Of a stretch of 55,837 nt of DNA, positions 34,291 to 42,631 are shown piece after piece. The number at the start of each line of letters is the position of its first letter. The first letter of the stretch is position 1. Source of the DNA: Bacteroides sp. CAG:530 (GTDB taxonomy: Bacteria > Bacteroidota > Bacteroidia > Bacteroidales > Bacteroidaceae); NCBI GenBank assembly GCA_000434735.1, contig FR881218.1:1-55837 (forward strand). Direction: 5' to 3'. The position numbers and the translations under genes were made by a program. The notes under the pieces are model-generated. The model was not told the DNA's origin, searched no databases, and saw only the letters and a program-made list of their open reading frames with translations.

Positions 34291-35418
34291 ATGGAACCAT
34301 CTATATACAATTATTCACTTTGTATTGCGCTGCCGTTGATGTCGTTCTTCGGGTTTTATTTCTTGTTTGCCAAAACTCCGGAGAAGTCCATTTTTGAAAA
34401 TTATCTGCGTTCACGGCGAATTATGGGAGCAGCAATATTATTACTTGCAGCCAACTATTCGGTACATTTCTTCTTTGGGATAAGGTTCAAGAATGCCAAT
34501 GCCGCCATTCTGATGAACCTGTCTACCTATTTCCTATGCTATTGGCTATTCAGTTCCGCCCTCACCACCCTGCTCGACCGCTTTTATATCACCAAACGTA
34601 GGTTACGGACGCATATCTGTCTATGGATACTGTTTTCCATCCTTTCCGGCATCGTTCTGCTGTTGCTACCCAAAGGTATTTTGCAGGCAACAGCAATGTT
34701 CGCCTTGGCTACATGGTTGGTTATCTATGGGTTGTATCTTACCCATAGACTTCTCAAAACATATCACAAGGTAATCCGCATTTTCAATGATACCCATGCA
34801 GACGATATCGGTGCATATATTAAATGGCTCTCCATATTCACCTACTGGGCTGTAATATTCGGAGTAGGATGCGGACTGCTGACATTCTTGCCCGATGAAT
34901 ACATTTATATCTGGATTCTGTCGTCGGTACCGTTTTACATTTATCTCTTCCTATGCTATCTTAACTATCTGCTGTTTTACGAAAAGGTAGAAAACGCCAT
35001 GGAAGATGGTATTACTTCTGAAGATGAAAATCTGTGTGGCACCACAAACCAGAAACAGGAACAAAAGCAGGGAACTCCGTTCTACCACGCCGAAATAGAG
35101 AAAAAAATCAAAGGCTGGATTGATACGGACGGTTATATCCGGCCAGGTCTTACCATAAAGGAACTTTCAGACAAACTTCAAACCAACCGTACCTACCTGT
35201 CAGAATATATCAAAACCAAGTACGAAATGTCGTTCCGCGATTGGATTACCGGGCTTCGCATAGAATATGCCAAACGTCTGCTTGCGCAAAATCCGAGACT
35301 GACGGTTGCCGACATCTCCGAGAAATCCGGTTTTTTGTCGCCAAGCCATTTTATAAGAATGTTTAAAGAAAACGCAGGATGTACCCCTGTAAAATGGAAG
35401 AAAACAGAGGCGAAATAA
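34291..35418 (+). CDS. Membrane-integrated AraC-family transcriptional regulator
   Basis: 375 residues. Residues about 1-240 hold six to seven transmembrane helices; residues about 265-372 form an AraC double helix-turn-helix: GLTIKELSDKLQTNRTYLSEYIKTKY, FRDWITGLRIEYAKRLL, LTVADISEKSGFLSPSHFIRMFKENAGCTPVKWKK. The domain order suggests a sensor in the inner membrane acting directly on DNA from the membrane. It is immediately upstream of the DUF3575-fimbrillin genes, same strand, 200 bases apart, and is the most likely local regulator of pilus expression; this is inference from position. Confidence 0.88.
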   Translation: MEPSIYNYSLCIALPLMSFFGFYFLFAKTPEKSIFENYLRSRRIMGAAILLLAANYSVHFFFGIRFKNANAAILMNLSTYFLCYWLFSSALTTLLDRFYITKRRLRTHICLWILFSILSGIVLLLLPKGILQATAMFALATWLVIYGLYLTHRLLKTYHKVIRIFNDTHADDIGAYIKWLSIFTYWAVIFGVGCGLLTFLPDEYIYIWILSSVPFYIYLFLCYLNYLLFYEKVENAMEDGITSEDENLCGTTNQKQEQKQGTPFYHAEIEKKIKGWIDTDGYIRPGLTIKELSDKLQTNRTYLSEYIKTKYEMSFRDWITGLRIEYAKRLLAQNPRLTVADISEKSGFLSPSHFIRMFKENAGCTPVKWKKTEAK

Positions 35419-35618
35419 CATGATATGTTACCGATGAAGAAATAGCCTAAACAACAAAAAACAGTCTAAAACACAAAACTAAAATACGCAAAAACACAAA
35501 GATGTGCGATTCTGACAATTGAGGCAATTTTTATAGCAAGAATCGGACTGAATTTTAATCTCTTTACTTATTTTGGATGCAGAGTTACTAATTGGAAATC
35601 AAAAACAACATACAGAAA

Positions 35619-36656
35619 ATGAGTAAAAAAATTCTATTCCCAACCTTGTTTTTGTGCATGGCAACGGCAGTTTTTCCTGCCTTTGCGCAGCAGAAAACAG
35701 ACACTGTCTACACTTTCCGCTTCGTGCCGCAGAATGATATGTTCTATGTGCCATGGAAAAACAATGCCAGTGAACTTACACGCCTATTAGAGTACATAGA
35801 GAGTAACAAAACGGATATCATGAACGGGCGGGTACCTCTTTATGTTGACGGATACTGTAATTCAGGCAAGACGGAGAAAGTAAGTCTAAGCATCGCAACT
35901 ACACGATCCAACCGTGTAAAGTCTGAATTGATTATCCGAAAAAATCTGCATGAAAACAGCTTCATCACCCACAACCACACTTCGGATGGCGACTTCGTAA
36001 CAGTGCGCATCATACTGCCGAAGGAAAACGTGACAGGTTATGGAAAAGAAGAAGAACAGCAACAACCAAAAAACGACAAAGTTGCAGAAACAGTACAACA
36101 CACGGTAGAAACAAAAGCATCTACCAATCAGGAAAACTCGTATGAATCTGTACGGCCATTATCACCTACAACTTCTAAATTAGCTTTGCGTGCCAACCTA
36201 TTGCGCTGGGCAACCCTCACGCCCGACCTCGGTATAGAGTGGCGCATCAGTCCGTCATGGGGTATATCCGTTAACGGCTCGTGGACTTCATGGTCGTGGA
36301 ATGACAAAGACAGAAAATACGCCCTCTGGGAAGTGACACCCGAACTCCGTTATTATATAGGTGAGCAGAAGCGCGGCTACCTAGGTGCCATGTTCAAGAC
36401 TGGACAATTCAATTACAAACTCTCTGATACAGGCAAGCAGGGCGACCTGATGGGCGGAGGACTAACCGGCGGTTACATGCTTAAGTTGAACCGCGCCCTA
36501 TCGCTCGACTTCTCCATTGGCGTAGGATGTACCAATATTGATTATGAAAAGTATGTGGTAATAGACAAAGTGCGCGTTCGCCGTGGAAGCGAAAACAAGA
36601 ATTACTGGGGAGTGAACCACCTCGGAGTGTCACTAGTATGGAACATCTTTAAATAA
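35619..36656 (+). CDS. DUF3575 domain protein of the fimbrial locus
   Basis: 345 residues from ATG 35619 (MSKKILFP); an in-frame TTG at 35592 is rejected because it weakens the signal peptide. The signal peptide ends at FAQ (about residue 23). Residues about 30-140 resemble an OmpA-like periplasmic domain (DGYCNSGKTEKVSLSIATTR), followed by a linker rich in Glu and Gln, and the DUF3575 barrel-like domain (LRANLLRWATLTPDLGIEW ... GVNHLGVSLVWNIFK). DUF3575 proteins commonly accompany FimB/Mfa2 and fimbrillin genes in Bacteroidales; a structural role in pilus biogenesis at the outer membrane is likely but unproven. Confidence 0.85.
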   Translation: MSKKILFPTLFLCMATAVFPAFAQQKTDTVYTFRFVPQNDMFYVPWKNNASELTRLLEYIESNKTDIMNGRVPLYVDGYCNSGKTEKVSLSIATTRSNRVKSELIIRKNLHENSFITHNHTSDGDFVTVRIILPKENVTGYGKEEEQQQPKNDKVAETVQHTVETKASTNQENSYESVRPLSPTTSKLALRANLLRWATLTPDLGIEWRISPSWGISVNGSWTSWSWNDKDRKYALWEVTPELRYYIGEQKRGYLGAMFKTGQFNYKLSDTGKQGDLMGGGLTGGYMLKLNRALSLDFSIGVGCTNIDYEKYVVIDKVRVRRGSENKNYWGVNHLGVSLVWNIFK

Positions 36657-36669
36657 GGGAGGAAACAGA

Positions 36670-37546
36670 ATGAAAAGTAACCGACATATATTCATAACAT
36701 ATACGGCTGGTCTGTCCGCCCCAATAATAGGATCTTTCGTGACACGCCATATTATTAGCATCTTGCGTGAAAGACGAACTTTATAATACTCCGCATCCCG
36801 ACAGTGGAGCGGTAGTAGTAACCGCAGATTGGAGCGACAGAAACAGTGATGCCGACATTCCGCAAGCATACATCCTGAGTATAGACGGACAAGAGCAGGA
36901 GGTGAGCAAAGAAACCAACATCTTAAACCGACTCCTGTCGGCCGGCAAATACACTTTAGCGGCATACAACAAACCAGACCAAGTTACCGTTGCCAACAAT
37001 ACCGCCTCGGTTAACGCCACGTCTGCCAAACATATCAACCCCACGCCGGGCTATCTGTTCGCCTCAGTACAAGACATCAATGTAGTGGCTGATGACACGC
37101 TACGCGTAACAGCCCGGATGAAACAATTGATACGCAGACTCAATCTGGAACTAACCGCCACCGAAGGCGACTACAGCCGTGTACAGTCGGCTACGGCAAC
37201 TCTCTCTGGAGTGGCTTCGGTAGCAGACATGGCAACTGGCGAACGGAGCGCAGCGGCACAAGTAACAAACACTTTCAGACAAGACGGCAACAAGTTCACA
37301 TTATTTTTCCGTCTGTTAGGCATTGTAACTACTGAAGCACAGACACTGACGGTTGACATCACTTTCAACAACGGCGACACGCAGCAGATAGTGAGCGACG
37401 TTACAGAGTCTATGAAGAACTTCAATAACGAAGCCGAACCGATTAAACTAAAGGGTAATCTGCTTCTACCGGTAGAAGCAACGGTGACGGGCGCAACCAT
37501 CACTGGCTGGAACGAGGTAGATGGCGGTACTGGAGATGCTAACTGA
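36670..37546 (+). pseudogene. FimB/Mfa2-like fimbrial anchor lipoprotein, N-terminus frameshifted
   Basis: The body (GTG 36767 to 37546) encodes about 259 residues of a FimB/Mfa2-type minor fimbrial protein: CVKDELYNTPHPDSGAVVVTADW, then an immunoglobulin-like fold and a final GWNEVDGGTG. The lipobox LLASC, just upstream (36755-36766), is in the body frame, but a stop (36740) precedes it with no start codon between. The natural start ATG 36670 (13 bases after the DUF3575 stop) is in another frame. A 28-base segment (36721-36748) explains the shift: without it residues 1-17 join directly to ILLASCVKDE, restoring a proper lipoprotein signal. As written, the anchor cannot be lipidated. Sequencing error is possible. 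Confidence 0.8.
36721..36748. other. 28-bp insertion disrupting the anchor signal peptide
   Basis: The segment is preceded by CGCC (36717-36720) and ends with CGCC (36745-36748), as expected for a duplication-type insertion. It includes AATAATA, which has an inverse copy TATTATT just after the segment. Its length is not a multiple of three, which produces the observed frame change. Confidence 0.6.
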
Positions 37547-37579
37547 CAATTAAGATTTTAACCCACCAAAAATAATATT

Positions 37580-38608
37580 ATGACTATGAACATGAAATTT
37601 TTCATTATTGCAATAGCAGCAGCTCTATTGGCTGCGTGTACACAAGAGAACGAGGTACAGAACAATCCGGTAGAAGCACGAATCACGGCAGGCGTGAGCG
37701 GACCTAAAACACGCGCTGTGGATAACAAGTGGAACGCCGACCATATAGGCGTGATGGCAGTTGATGCAAACACTACCATGGGACAAAAGTACAAGAACGT
37801 GGAATACCAGACCGCAAGCACAGGAACATCTGCCGACTTCACTCCGGCAACAGACGGAAACGGCATTTTCTTCGAAGACGCCTCACGCCAGTTTACCTTC
37901 GCCGCATATGCACCTTATGAAACAAGTCACGCTTCTTCCCTACCCGGCAACAAAGGGAAAATCACGGTAAACACCGAGAACCAACATACGGTAGAGAAAC
38001 AAGAAGACATAGACTACATTTATGCCACAGGTGCCATGGGAAGTAAGAGTAGCCCACTAATCAGCTTCACAGACAACACAGCCGCAGGCGGCAGCGATTG
38101 CTCTTTCAAGCATAAGATGGCACGCCTTATCCTAAAGGTACAGGTATCGGCTGCCGACGGTTTCACCGACCCAAGCGTATTGCGATTCGCAAACTACAAG
38201 TTGGGCGGACTGATTCATGAAGGTACGTTCGACATATTGACAGGAACAGCCTCAGCCACGGGTTCTGTAGTGAACGACTGGATGCTGATAGAATCAACTT
38301 ATCCCACACCCACTACAAACACTGTTAAATACAAATGCGTTACAGACTACAACGTCAACACGGGCGTAATGACCCTCACCATGATTTTGCTGCCGCAGAC
38401 GCTAACCGACTTCCTGAGTTTAGACATTACTCCAGACGATGGAGAGAATCAAACTTACTCTAATAAAGACCTTATCAAACCAGCATTAGAGGCTGGCTAC
38501 TCATACACATACACCATCACGGTGAAGAAAACGGGGCTGACCATAAGCGGAAGCACCATAGCAAACTGGAACGACGGTGGCAGTCATTCGGGCGATGCAA
38601 CAATGTAG
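37580..38608 (+). CDS. Fimbrillin family lipoprotein
   Basis: 342 residues. The lipobox LLAAC places the lipidated cysteine at residue 20 (other ATGs at 37586 and 37592 are possible starts). Fimbrillin features include the PKTRAVDNKW segment, an Arg site of the kind cleaved during maturation of Mfa1/FimA-type pilins, KHKMARLILKVQV in the core, and a C-terminal ANWNDGGSHSGDATM. It is probably a pilus subunit assembled by donor-strand exchange. It follows the broken anchor gene by 33 bases and overlaps nothing. Confidence 0.85.
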   Translation: MTMNMKFFIIAIAAALLAACTQENEVQNNPVEARITAGVSGPKTRAVDNKWNADHIGVMAVDANTTMGQKYKNVEYQTASTGTSADFTPATDGNGIFFEDASRQFTFAAYAPYETSHASSLPGNKGKITVNTENQHTVEKQEDIDYIYATGAMGSKSSPLISFTDNTAAGGSDCSFKHKMARLILKVQVSAADGFTDPSVLRFANYKLGGLIHEGTFDILTGTASATGSVVNDWMLIESTYPTPTTNTVKYKCVTDYNVNTGVMTLTMILLPQTLTDFLSLDITPDDGENQTYSNKDLIKPALEAGYSYTYTITVKKTGLTISGSTIANWNDGGSHSGDATM

Positions 38609-38642
38609 TGTGTATCCTGAAAACCAAACAAATAAAGAAGGT

Positions 38643-40349
38643 ATGAAAAGAATAAAAAACATAGAGAGAAGGCGATGGCCGCACATCGGTGGCTGGCTGT
38701 CGGTTATGATGCTCATAGGCGGACTGCTCTCCTCGTGCAACAATGAGAATATAGAAAGTATCAATTCTTTTCCCGACGGCAAGTATCCGCTGCAACTGAC
38801 AGCGGAGGTGGAACAACCGCAGACACGCTCCGGAGGTAAAGACGCATGGACGGGCGGAGAAGAGATTAGAGTGGCGATGGAAGGCGTGTTTGGTAGTAAA
38901 ACATACGTGATGGACGCATCGGGCAATGCGACCTCGAAGGATGCCGAAAACGCAATCTACTGGAAGAACACCGCCGAAGCTCGCATCACAGCATGGACTC
39001 AGGACCTGGAAACGGAAACGGATATTTCAGACCAAAGCAACGGGTATGCCGCCTTCGATGTGCTGTATGCCACCGCCATAGGACGTTATGACCAAGCCGT
39101 AAATCTTCGTTTCCTACACCGCATGGCTAAAATCGAAGTAACGCTCACGGCAGGCGAAGGCATTACGGAAGAGGAACTGAAAGATGCAACCGTCACCATT
39201 TTCGGAGACCCGATAACCCACTCAACCGCCGGACTGGTGTCACCTGGTGACCAATCGGACGGCGAGATAAAACCTTATTACGATGCCGCAACGAAAAAAT
39301 ACGAGGCTTTGGTGCCGCCACAGGACATGACAGGCAAGCCGCTCGTCCGAATCAGCATAGGCAGCAACGCCTTTACATATACTCCCGACACAGAAGCTGC
39401 CGGCAAATTTGACTTTTTCGGTGGCAAGCGGTATGCCTACGCCATCACCGTGAAAGCCAACGGAATAGACGTTAAGGCGGTGACGGGTGCAACGTGGAGC
39501 GATGGCGGCGAGGAGAACATCACCTCAAAACAGGTGCAGCTTTTCAAGGCAGACGAGCTGAAGATAGGAGACTACTTCTACTCCGACGGAACGTGGAGCG
39601 ATGGCGGTCTGCGCAAACGCTATGACGACGGCAACATGGTGATAGCAGACCCAAAACCAGCCCCTGTGCTTACTAACCCTAAAACCGGTGCAAGCAGGAC
39701 CGTTGTCGGCATCGTGTTCCAGACGGACAAGAGCCGTATCGGTGCAATGGAAAAGCGGAAGATAGGTGGCGAAGACAAGGTGCATGGGCTGGTAATGGCC
39801 TTGAAGAATGCCGCGACAGACCAAAAGTGGGGGCCAAAGGGAAAAGACGAGGGACTGAATAAATGCAATACGAAAGCCGAGAACTATTATGACATCAGCG
39901 GCTACGGCAATTGCGAGCATATCCGCAGCAATCACGGCAACTTAGACAATTATCCCGCATTCAAGGCTGCCGACGGCTACAACACGACCTGCCCGGTTCC
40001 TGCGACTACTACCGGATGGTACCTTCCTGCCTCGGGGCAGTTGTGGGACATCTTTCAGAATTTGGGCGGTTGTCCGGCTTTGGCGGGTCAAGATCAGCAG
40101 AACTCATCGGACAATGGTGATTTCCTCTGGTCGAGCCAAGGCAATGTTCCCGCCGCCTTGAATAAATGGATGGAGAATATCACCGTTGGGGACAAGGATA
40201 CATTCAACAGCAACGTCTGGCTTGGTTCGTCTTCGGAGTACTCGGACAACAACACACGGAACTGGAACGTGTACTCCGATGGCAGGGTGCGCTGCTACTG
40301 GGACACTAAACGAGATGGTGACGACGTGCGTCCCGTCCTTGCCTTCTGA
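38643..40349 (+). CDS. Fimbrillin with C-terminal C-type-lectin-like domain, putative pilus-tip adhesin
   Basis: 568 residues from ATG 38643; the frame is open upstream but overlaps the preceding gene. The lipobox LLSSC lies near residue 30. Residues about 40-300 are fimbrillin-like (QTRSGGKDAWTGGEEIRVAM, LHRMAKIEVTL, ending GATWSDGG). Residues about 310-568 form a second domain: LKIGDYFYSDGTWSDGG, TGWYLPASGQLWDI, FLWSSQG, and a tail with SSSEY, NWNV and VRPVLAF. That tail matches the variable-repeat end of diversity-generating retroelement target proteins. Base composition of the C-terminal half is richer in GC than the next gene. Likely a ligand-binding tip subunit. Confidence 0.8.
   Translation: MKRIKNIERRRWPHIGGWLSVMMLIGGLLSSCNNENIESINSFPDGKYPLQLTAEVEQPQTRSGGKDAWTGGEEIRVAMEGVFGSKTYVMDASGNATSKDAENAIYWKNTAEARITAWTQDLETETDISDQSNGYAAFDVLYATAIGRYDQAVNLRFLHRMAKIEVTLTAGEGITEEELKDATVTIFGDPITHSTAGLVSPGDQSDGEIKPYYDAATKKYEALVPPQDMTGKPLVRISIGSNAFTYTPDTEAAGKFDFFGGKRYAYAITVKANGIDVKAVTGATWSDGGEENITSKQVQLFKADELKIGDYFYSDGTWSDGGLRKRYDDGNMVIADPKPAPVLTNPKTGASRTVVGIVFQTDKSRIGAMEKRKIGGEDKVHGLVMALKNAATDQKWGPKGKDEGLNKCNTKAENYYDISGYGNCEHIRSNHGNLDNYPAFKAADGYNTTCPVPATTTGWYLPASGQLWDIFQNLGGCPALAGQDQQNSSDNGDFLWSSQGNVPAALNKWMENITVGDKDTFNSNVWLGSSSEYSDNNTRNWNVYSDGRVRCYWDTKRDGDDVRPVLAF
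40218..40349 (+). other. Candidate DGR variable repeat (VR) at the 3' end of the adhesin gene
   Basis: From Trp (40218) to the stop the protein has invariant-looking SSSEY, WNV, GxV and VRPVLAF elements separated by highly mixed residues (S, D, N, T, R, Y, C, W, G). Most mixed positions use NNC or NNT codons (TAC, TCC, GAT, CGC, TGC, GAC, ACT, GGT), as expected if AAC/AAT codons of a template were mutated at adenines. No template repeat or reverse transcriptase lies in the window. Confidence 0.55.
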
Positions 40350-40378
40350 TTCGTTTAATCCATTTATCTATTAAGAAC

Positions 40379-42052
40379 ATGAATATGAAGATACAAAACA
40401 TATACCACTTCTTGCAAGCCGTATTGCTCATGCTGCTTGCAGCCTCATGCACGCAAGAAGAGTTTCCTGCCGTGCAAGACAAGGCGCAACAACTCACCAT
40501 CTCCGTGACCGACGGGGGATATACATCGGCTGTGGACGGTAAAACTACTCGTGCCGTAGAGAACGGCTACACCACCGAGTTCACTGAGGGCGATGCCTGC
40601 GGACTTTTCATGATCCGCGGCTTATATTCGGATAAGAAGATGATTTATTCCAACATGAAACTGACTGCCGAGAGGGATGCCGCCACGGGGAGCCTCGTTT
40701 GGAAGCCAGAGGCTGGCACGACACTTGCAGGAGGACTGCCGGATGAGGAATACTATCTCTATTACCCTTATAGGGCGGACTTGGACAACACGGTCATAAG
40801 TGAATTGTTAAAGAACGCAATTAAGGATCCCCAACTACCTTTCTTCTATCCGCTTGCTAATAATTGGCCGGTGAAGACCGACCAAAGCTCGTATGCGGAT
40901 TACACTGCTTCCGACCTAATGACTGCCTCTTGCACACCAACGTTAGACAATGGTACACTCCGGCTCAATTTCGTCATGGCCCACGAACTATCATTGGCAG
41001 TCATCGAGATGCCGAAAACCGTTTATAAGTTTACCAACGCCCGGGTTCCCGACTACACCATACCGTCGGAAGCTACGTTCGCCAGCGCAGCCAAGCCACT
41101 GCGCATGACCGACGGTACTTACCGCTACTTGCTGCCAGCATCCTTGCCGACTATAGAGGGAAGTTATGACGGAGGTAGCAGGGTATTTACCATCACCCTG
41201 TCAGATGATCATCCTATCATCGGGAAATACAAGAGATACAAAATTGACGGCGCAGCGACAACCGTAAAAAACTACACGGTACAGCGTGGCGACTACCTGC
41301 TGGCAGACGGCAACTTGCTGCCCAGAGAAACTGCCGTTACCGAAGAGCAGAAGGCAAACATAGCGGCCATCGTCTTTTGGACTCCGGCAGATACAGACCC
41401 TGCAGGCCGGAAGACTCCTGCGAACCTTACCGATGACAAGATTATGGCGAAAGACCATCCAAACTGCACACATGGACTTGCTGTGTCTGTAAAGAACGTA
41501 TCAACGGGGATGGCATGGCAGGAATATGATTGGTTTCATGGATCAGTACAAAAATTTCAGAAAAGCGATGAGTTTAATCCTATCGATAAGACAGATTATG
41601 CATCAATCGTTCAATCCGGGGACGAAAGAAATTATATCCGTGGTTATCAGTATACAAAGATGATATTGGCGTACAATTATTACTGCATGAGAATTAAAAA
41701 ACTCAACTTAATGGTCAAGCCCGTTAATGCCCTTGCAAACTTCTCCGATTCAAATCCGGCTCCAAAGACGAGTACCGGCTGGTTTATCCCGTCGGCGAAG
41801 GAACTGTACATGCTATACAGCAAGGATGAGGACAAAATCCATAAAAATTATTTTTCTACAGAAGAAACAAGGAAGATAATCGACAAATACCTGCTTGCCA
41901 TAGGTGGAGATTTATTGGAGAACCAGGACTACTGGACATCAGTAGAATTTGACGTCGGCAACGCAATTTATATTGGATTCAAAGGTGGTGCTAGAATTAA
42001 CTCGACAGGGAAGCCCAATAAAACAACTGTCCGCGCTGTATGTGCTTTCTGA
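40379..42052 (+). CDS. Fimbrillin with C-terminal lectin-like domain, second putative adhesin
   Basis: 557 residues. Lipobox LLAASC near residue 23. N-terminal fimbrillin features: TTRAVENGYTTEFTEGDACGLFMIRG and YRADLDNT; then a GDYLLADGNLLP ... ANIAAIVFWTPADTDP junction homologous in layout to the preceding protein, and a C-terminal domain TGWFIPSAKELYMLYS ... DYWTSVEF ... TVRAVCAF. The ending resembles ordinary lectin-like domains rather than a variable repeat. The stretch from about 41515 to 42010 is clearly more AT-rich than the start, suggesting a mosaic gene. Starts 29 bases after the putative DGR target; last gene of the fimbrial unit. Confidence 0.8.
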   Translation: MNMKIQNIYHFLQAVLLMLLAASCTQEEFPAVQDKAQQLTISVTDGGYTSAVDGKTTRAVENGYTTEFTEGDACGLFMIRGLYSDKKMIYSNMKLTAERDAATGSLVWKPEAGTTLAGGLPDEEYYLYYPYRADLDNTVISELLKNAIKDPQLPFFYPLANNWPVKTDQSSYADYTASDLMTASCTPTLDNGTLRLNFVMAHELSLAVIEMPKTVYKFTNARVPDYTIPSEATFASAAKPLRMTDGTYRYLLPASLPTIEGSYDGGSRVFTITLSDDHPIIGKYKRYKIDGAATTVKNYTVQRGDYLLADGNLLPRETAVTEEQKANIAAIVFWTPADTDPAGRKTPANLTDDKIMAKDHPNCTHGLAVSVKNVSTGMAWQEYDWFHGSVQKFQKSDEFNPIDKTDYASIVQSGDERNYIRGYQYTKMILAYNYYCMRIKKLNLMVKPVNALANFSDSNPAPKTSTGWFIPSAKELYMLYSKDEDKIHKNYFSTEETRKIIDKYLLAIGGDLLENQDYWTSVEFDVGNAIYIGFKGGARINSTGKPNKTTVRAVCAF

Positions 42053-42066
42053 GAGGAGTAAAAAAA

Positions 42067-42147
42067 AAACAATGCGATGCTTCAAAAAAACATCGCATTG
42101 TTTAAATTGACTCATCGCAATGTTTGGTTCAAAGCATCGCAATGTTT
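42067..42147. repeat. Three 22-bp-spaced direct repeats plus one inverted copy
   Basis: CATCGC(A/T)ATGTTT occurs at 42091, 42113 and 42135, exactly 22 bases apart, and its inverse AAACAATGCGATG at 42067-42079. The inverse and first direct copy form a perfect 13-bp hairpin. It lies between the convergent adhesin and C-GCAxxG-C-C genes and could act as a terminator, but the extra phased copies are unexplained. Confidence 0.75.
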
Positions 42148-42157
42148 CAGTTGAAGC

Positions 42158-42631
42158 TCAACAAAGCTTTCCTTCCTTCACCAAATAATCACCGAAGATA
42201 CGCGCCGCACTTTCTACCATCATAGAGCAAGGACGCTTGGCATAATACTGAGGGGTACGGGCTTCGGGAGTGGAAACGATAGGGTCTTTCTTGGTAAGTC
42301 CCAACAACTCGCCACACTTTATGGTGCCGTGCTCTTGCTTGAAAGCTTCTGCCAACTGCTGTACCAACGCATAGTTGGCGGCTTTACCTTCACGGTCGGC
42401 TCCCGATGTAGCGCAACGCTCAAAGCCAGCCAGCATAAACATGCCGCACGCCGCTCCGCAAGTCTCGCGCATACGGCCTATGCCACCTCCAAACGAAGCG
42501 GCTACGTGCAACGCCAAGTCGTGAGTCAATCCATATAAATCGGCATACGCCAATACTACAGACTGAGCGCAGTTATATCCTTCCTTGAAATAAGCCACCG
42601 CCTGGGCTACTCGTTCTTCTTTATTCATCAT
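42158..42631 (-). CDS. C-GCAxxG-C-C family protein
   Basis: 157 residues. The family's conserved cysteine pattern is visible: Cys21 (YNCAQSV), TCGAACGMF with Cys58 and Cys62 (the CGAACG core), Cys73 (FERCATSG), and a later CGELL and PCSMMV. These suggest a redox or metal-binding site; function is unknown. Its start overlaps the stop of the 2-hydroxyacid dehydrogenase gene by four bases (ATGA), so the two are translationally coupled. Confidence 0.9.
   Translation of the reverse strand: MMNKEERVAQAVAYFKEGYNCAQSVVLAYADLYGLTHDLALHVAASFGGGIGRMRETCGAACGMFMLAGFERCATSGADREGKAANYALVQQLAEAFKQEHGTIKCGELLGLTKKDPIVSTPEARTPQYYAKRPCSMMVESAARIFGDYLVKEGKLC

Noticed and set aside
42067..42147. CRISPR array
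   Set aside because: Only three short 13-bp repeats at 22-bp spacing, no unique spacers of 30 or more bases, and no cas genes.
38643..42157. DGR reverse transcriptase or template repeat next to the adhesin
   Set aside because: No frame shows reverse-transcriptase motifs, and no second copy of the adhesin tail was found by eye in the window.
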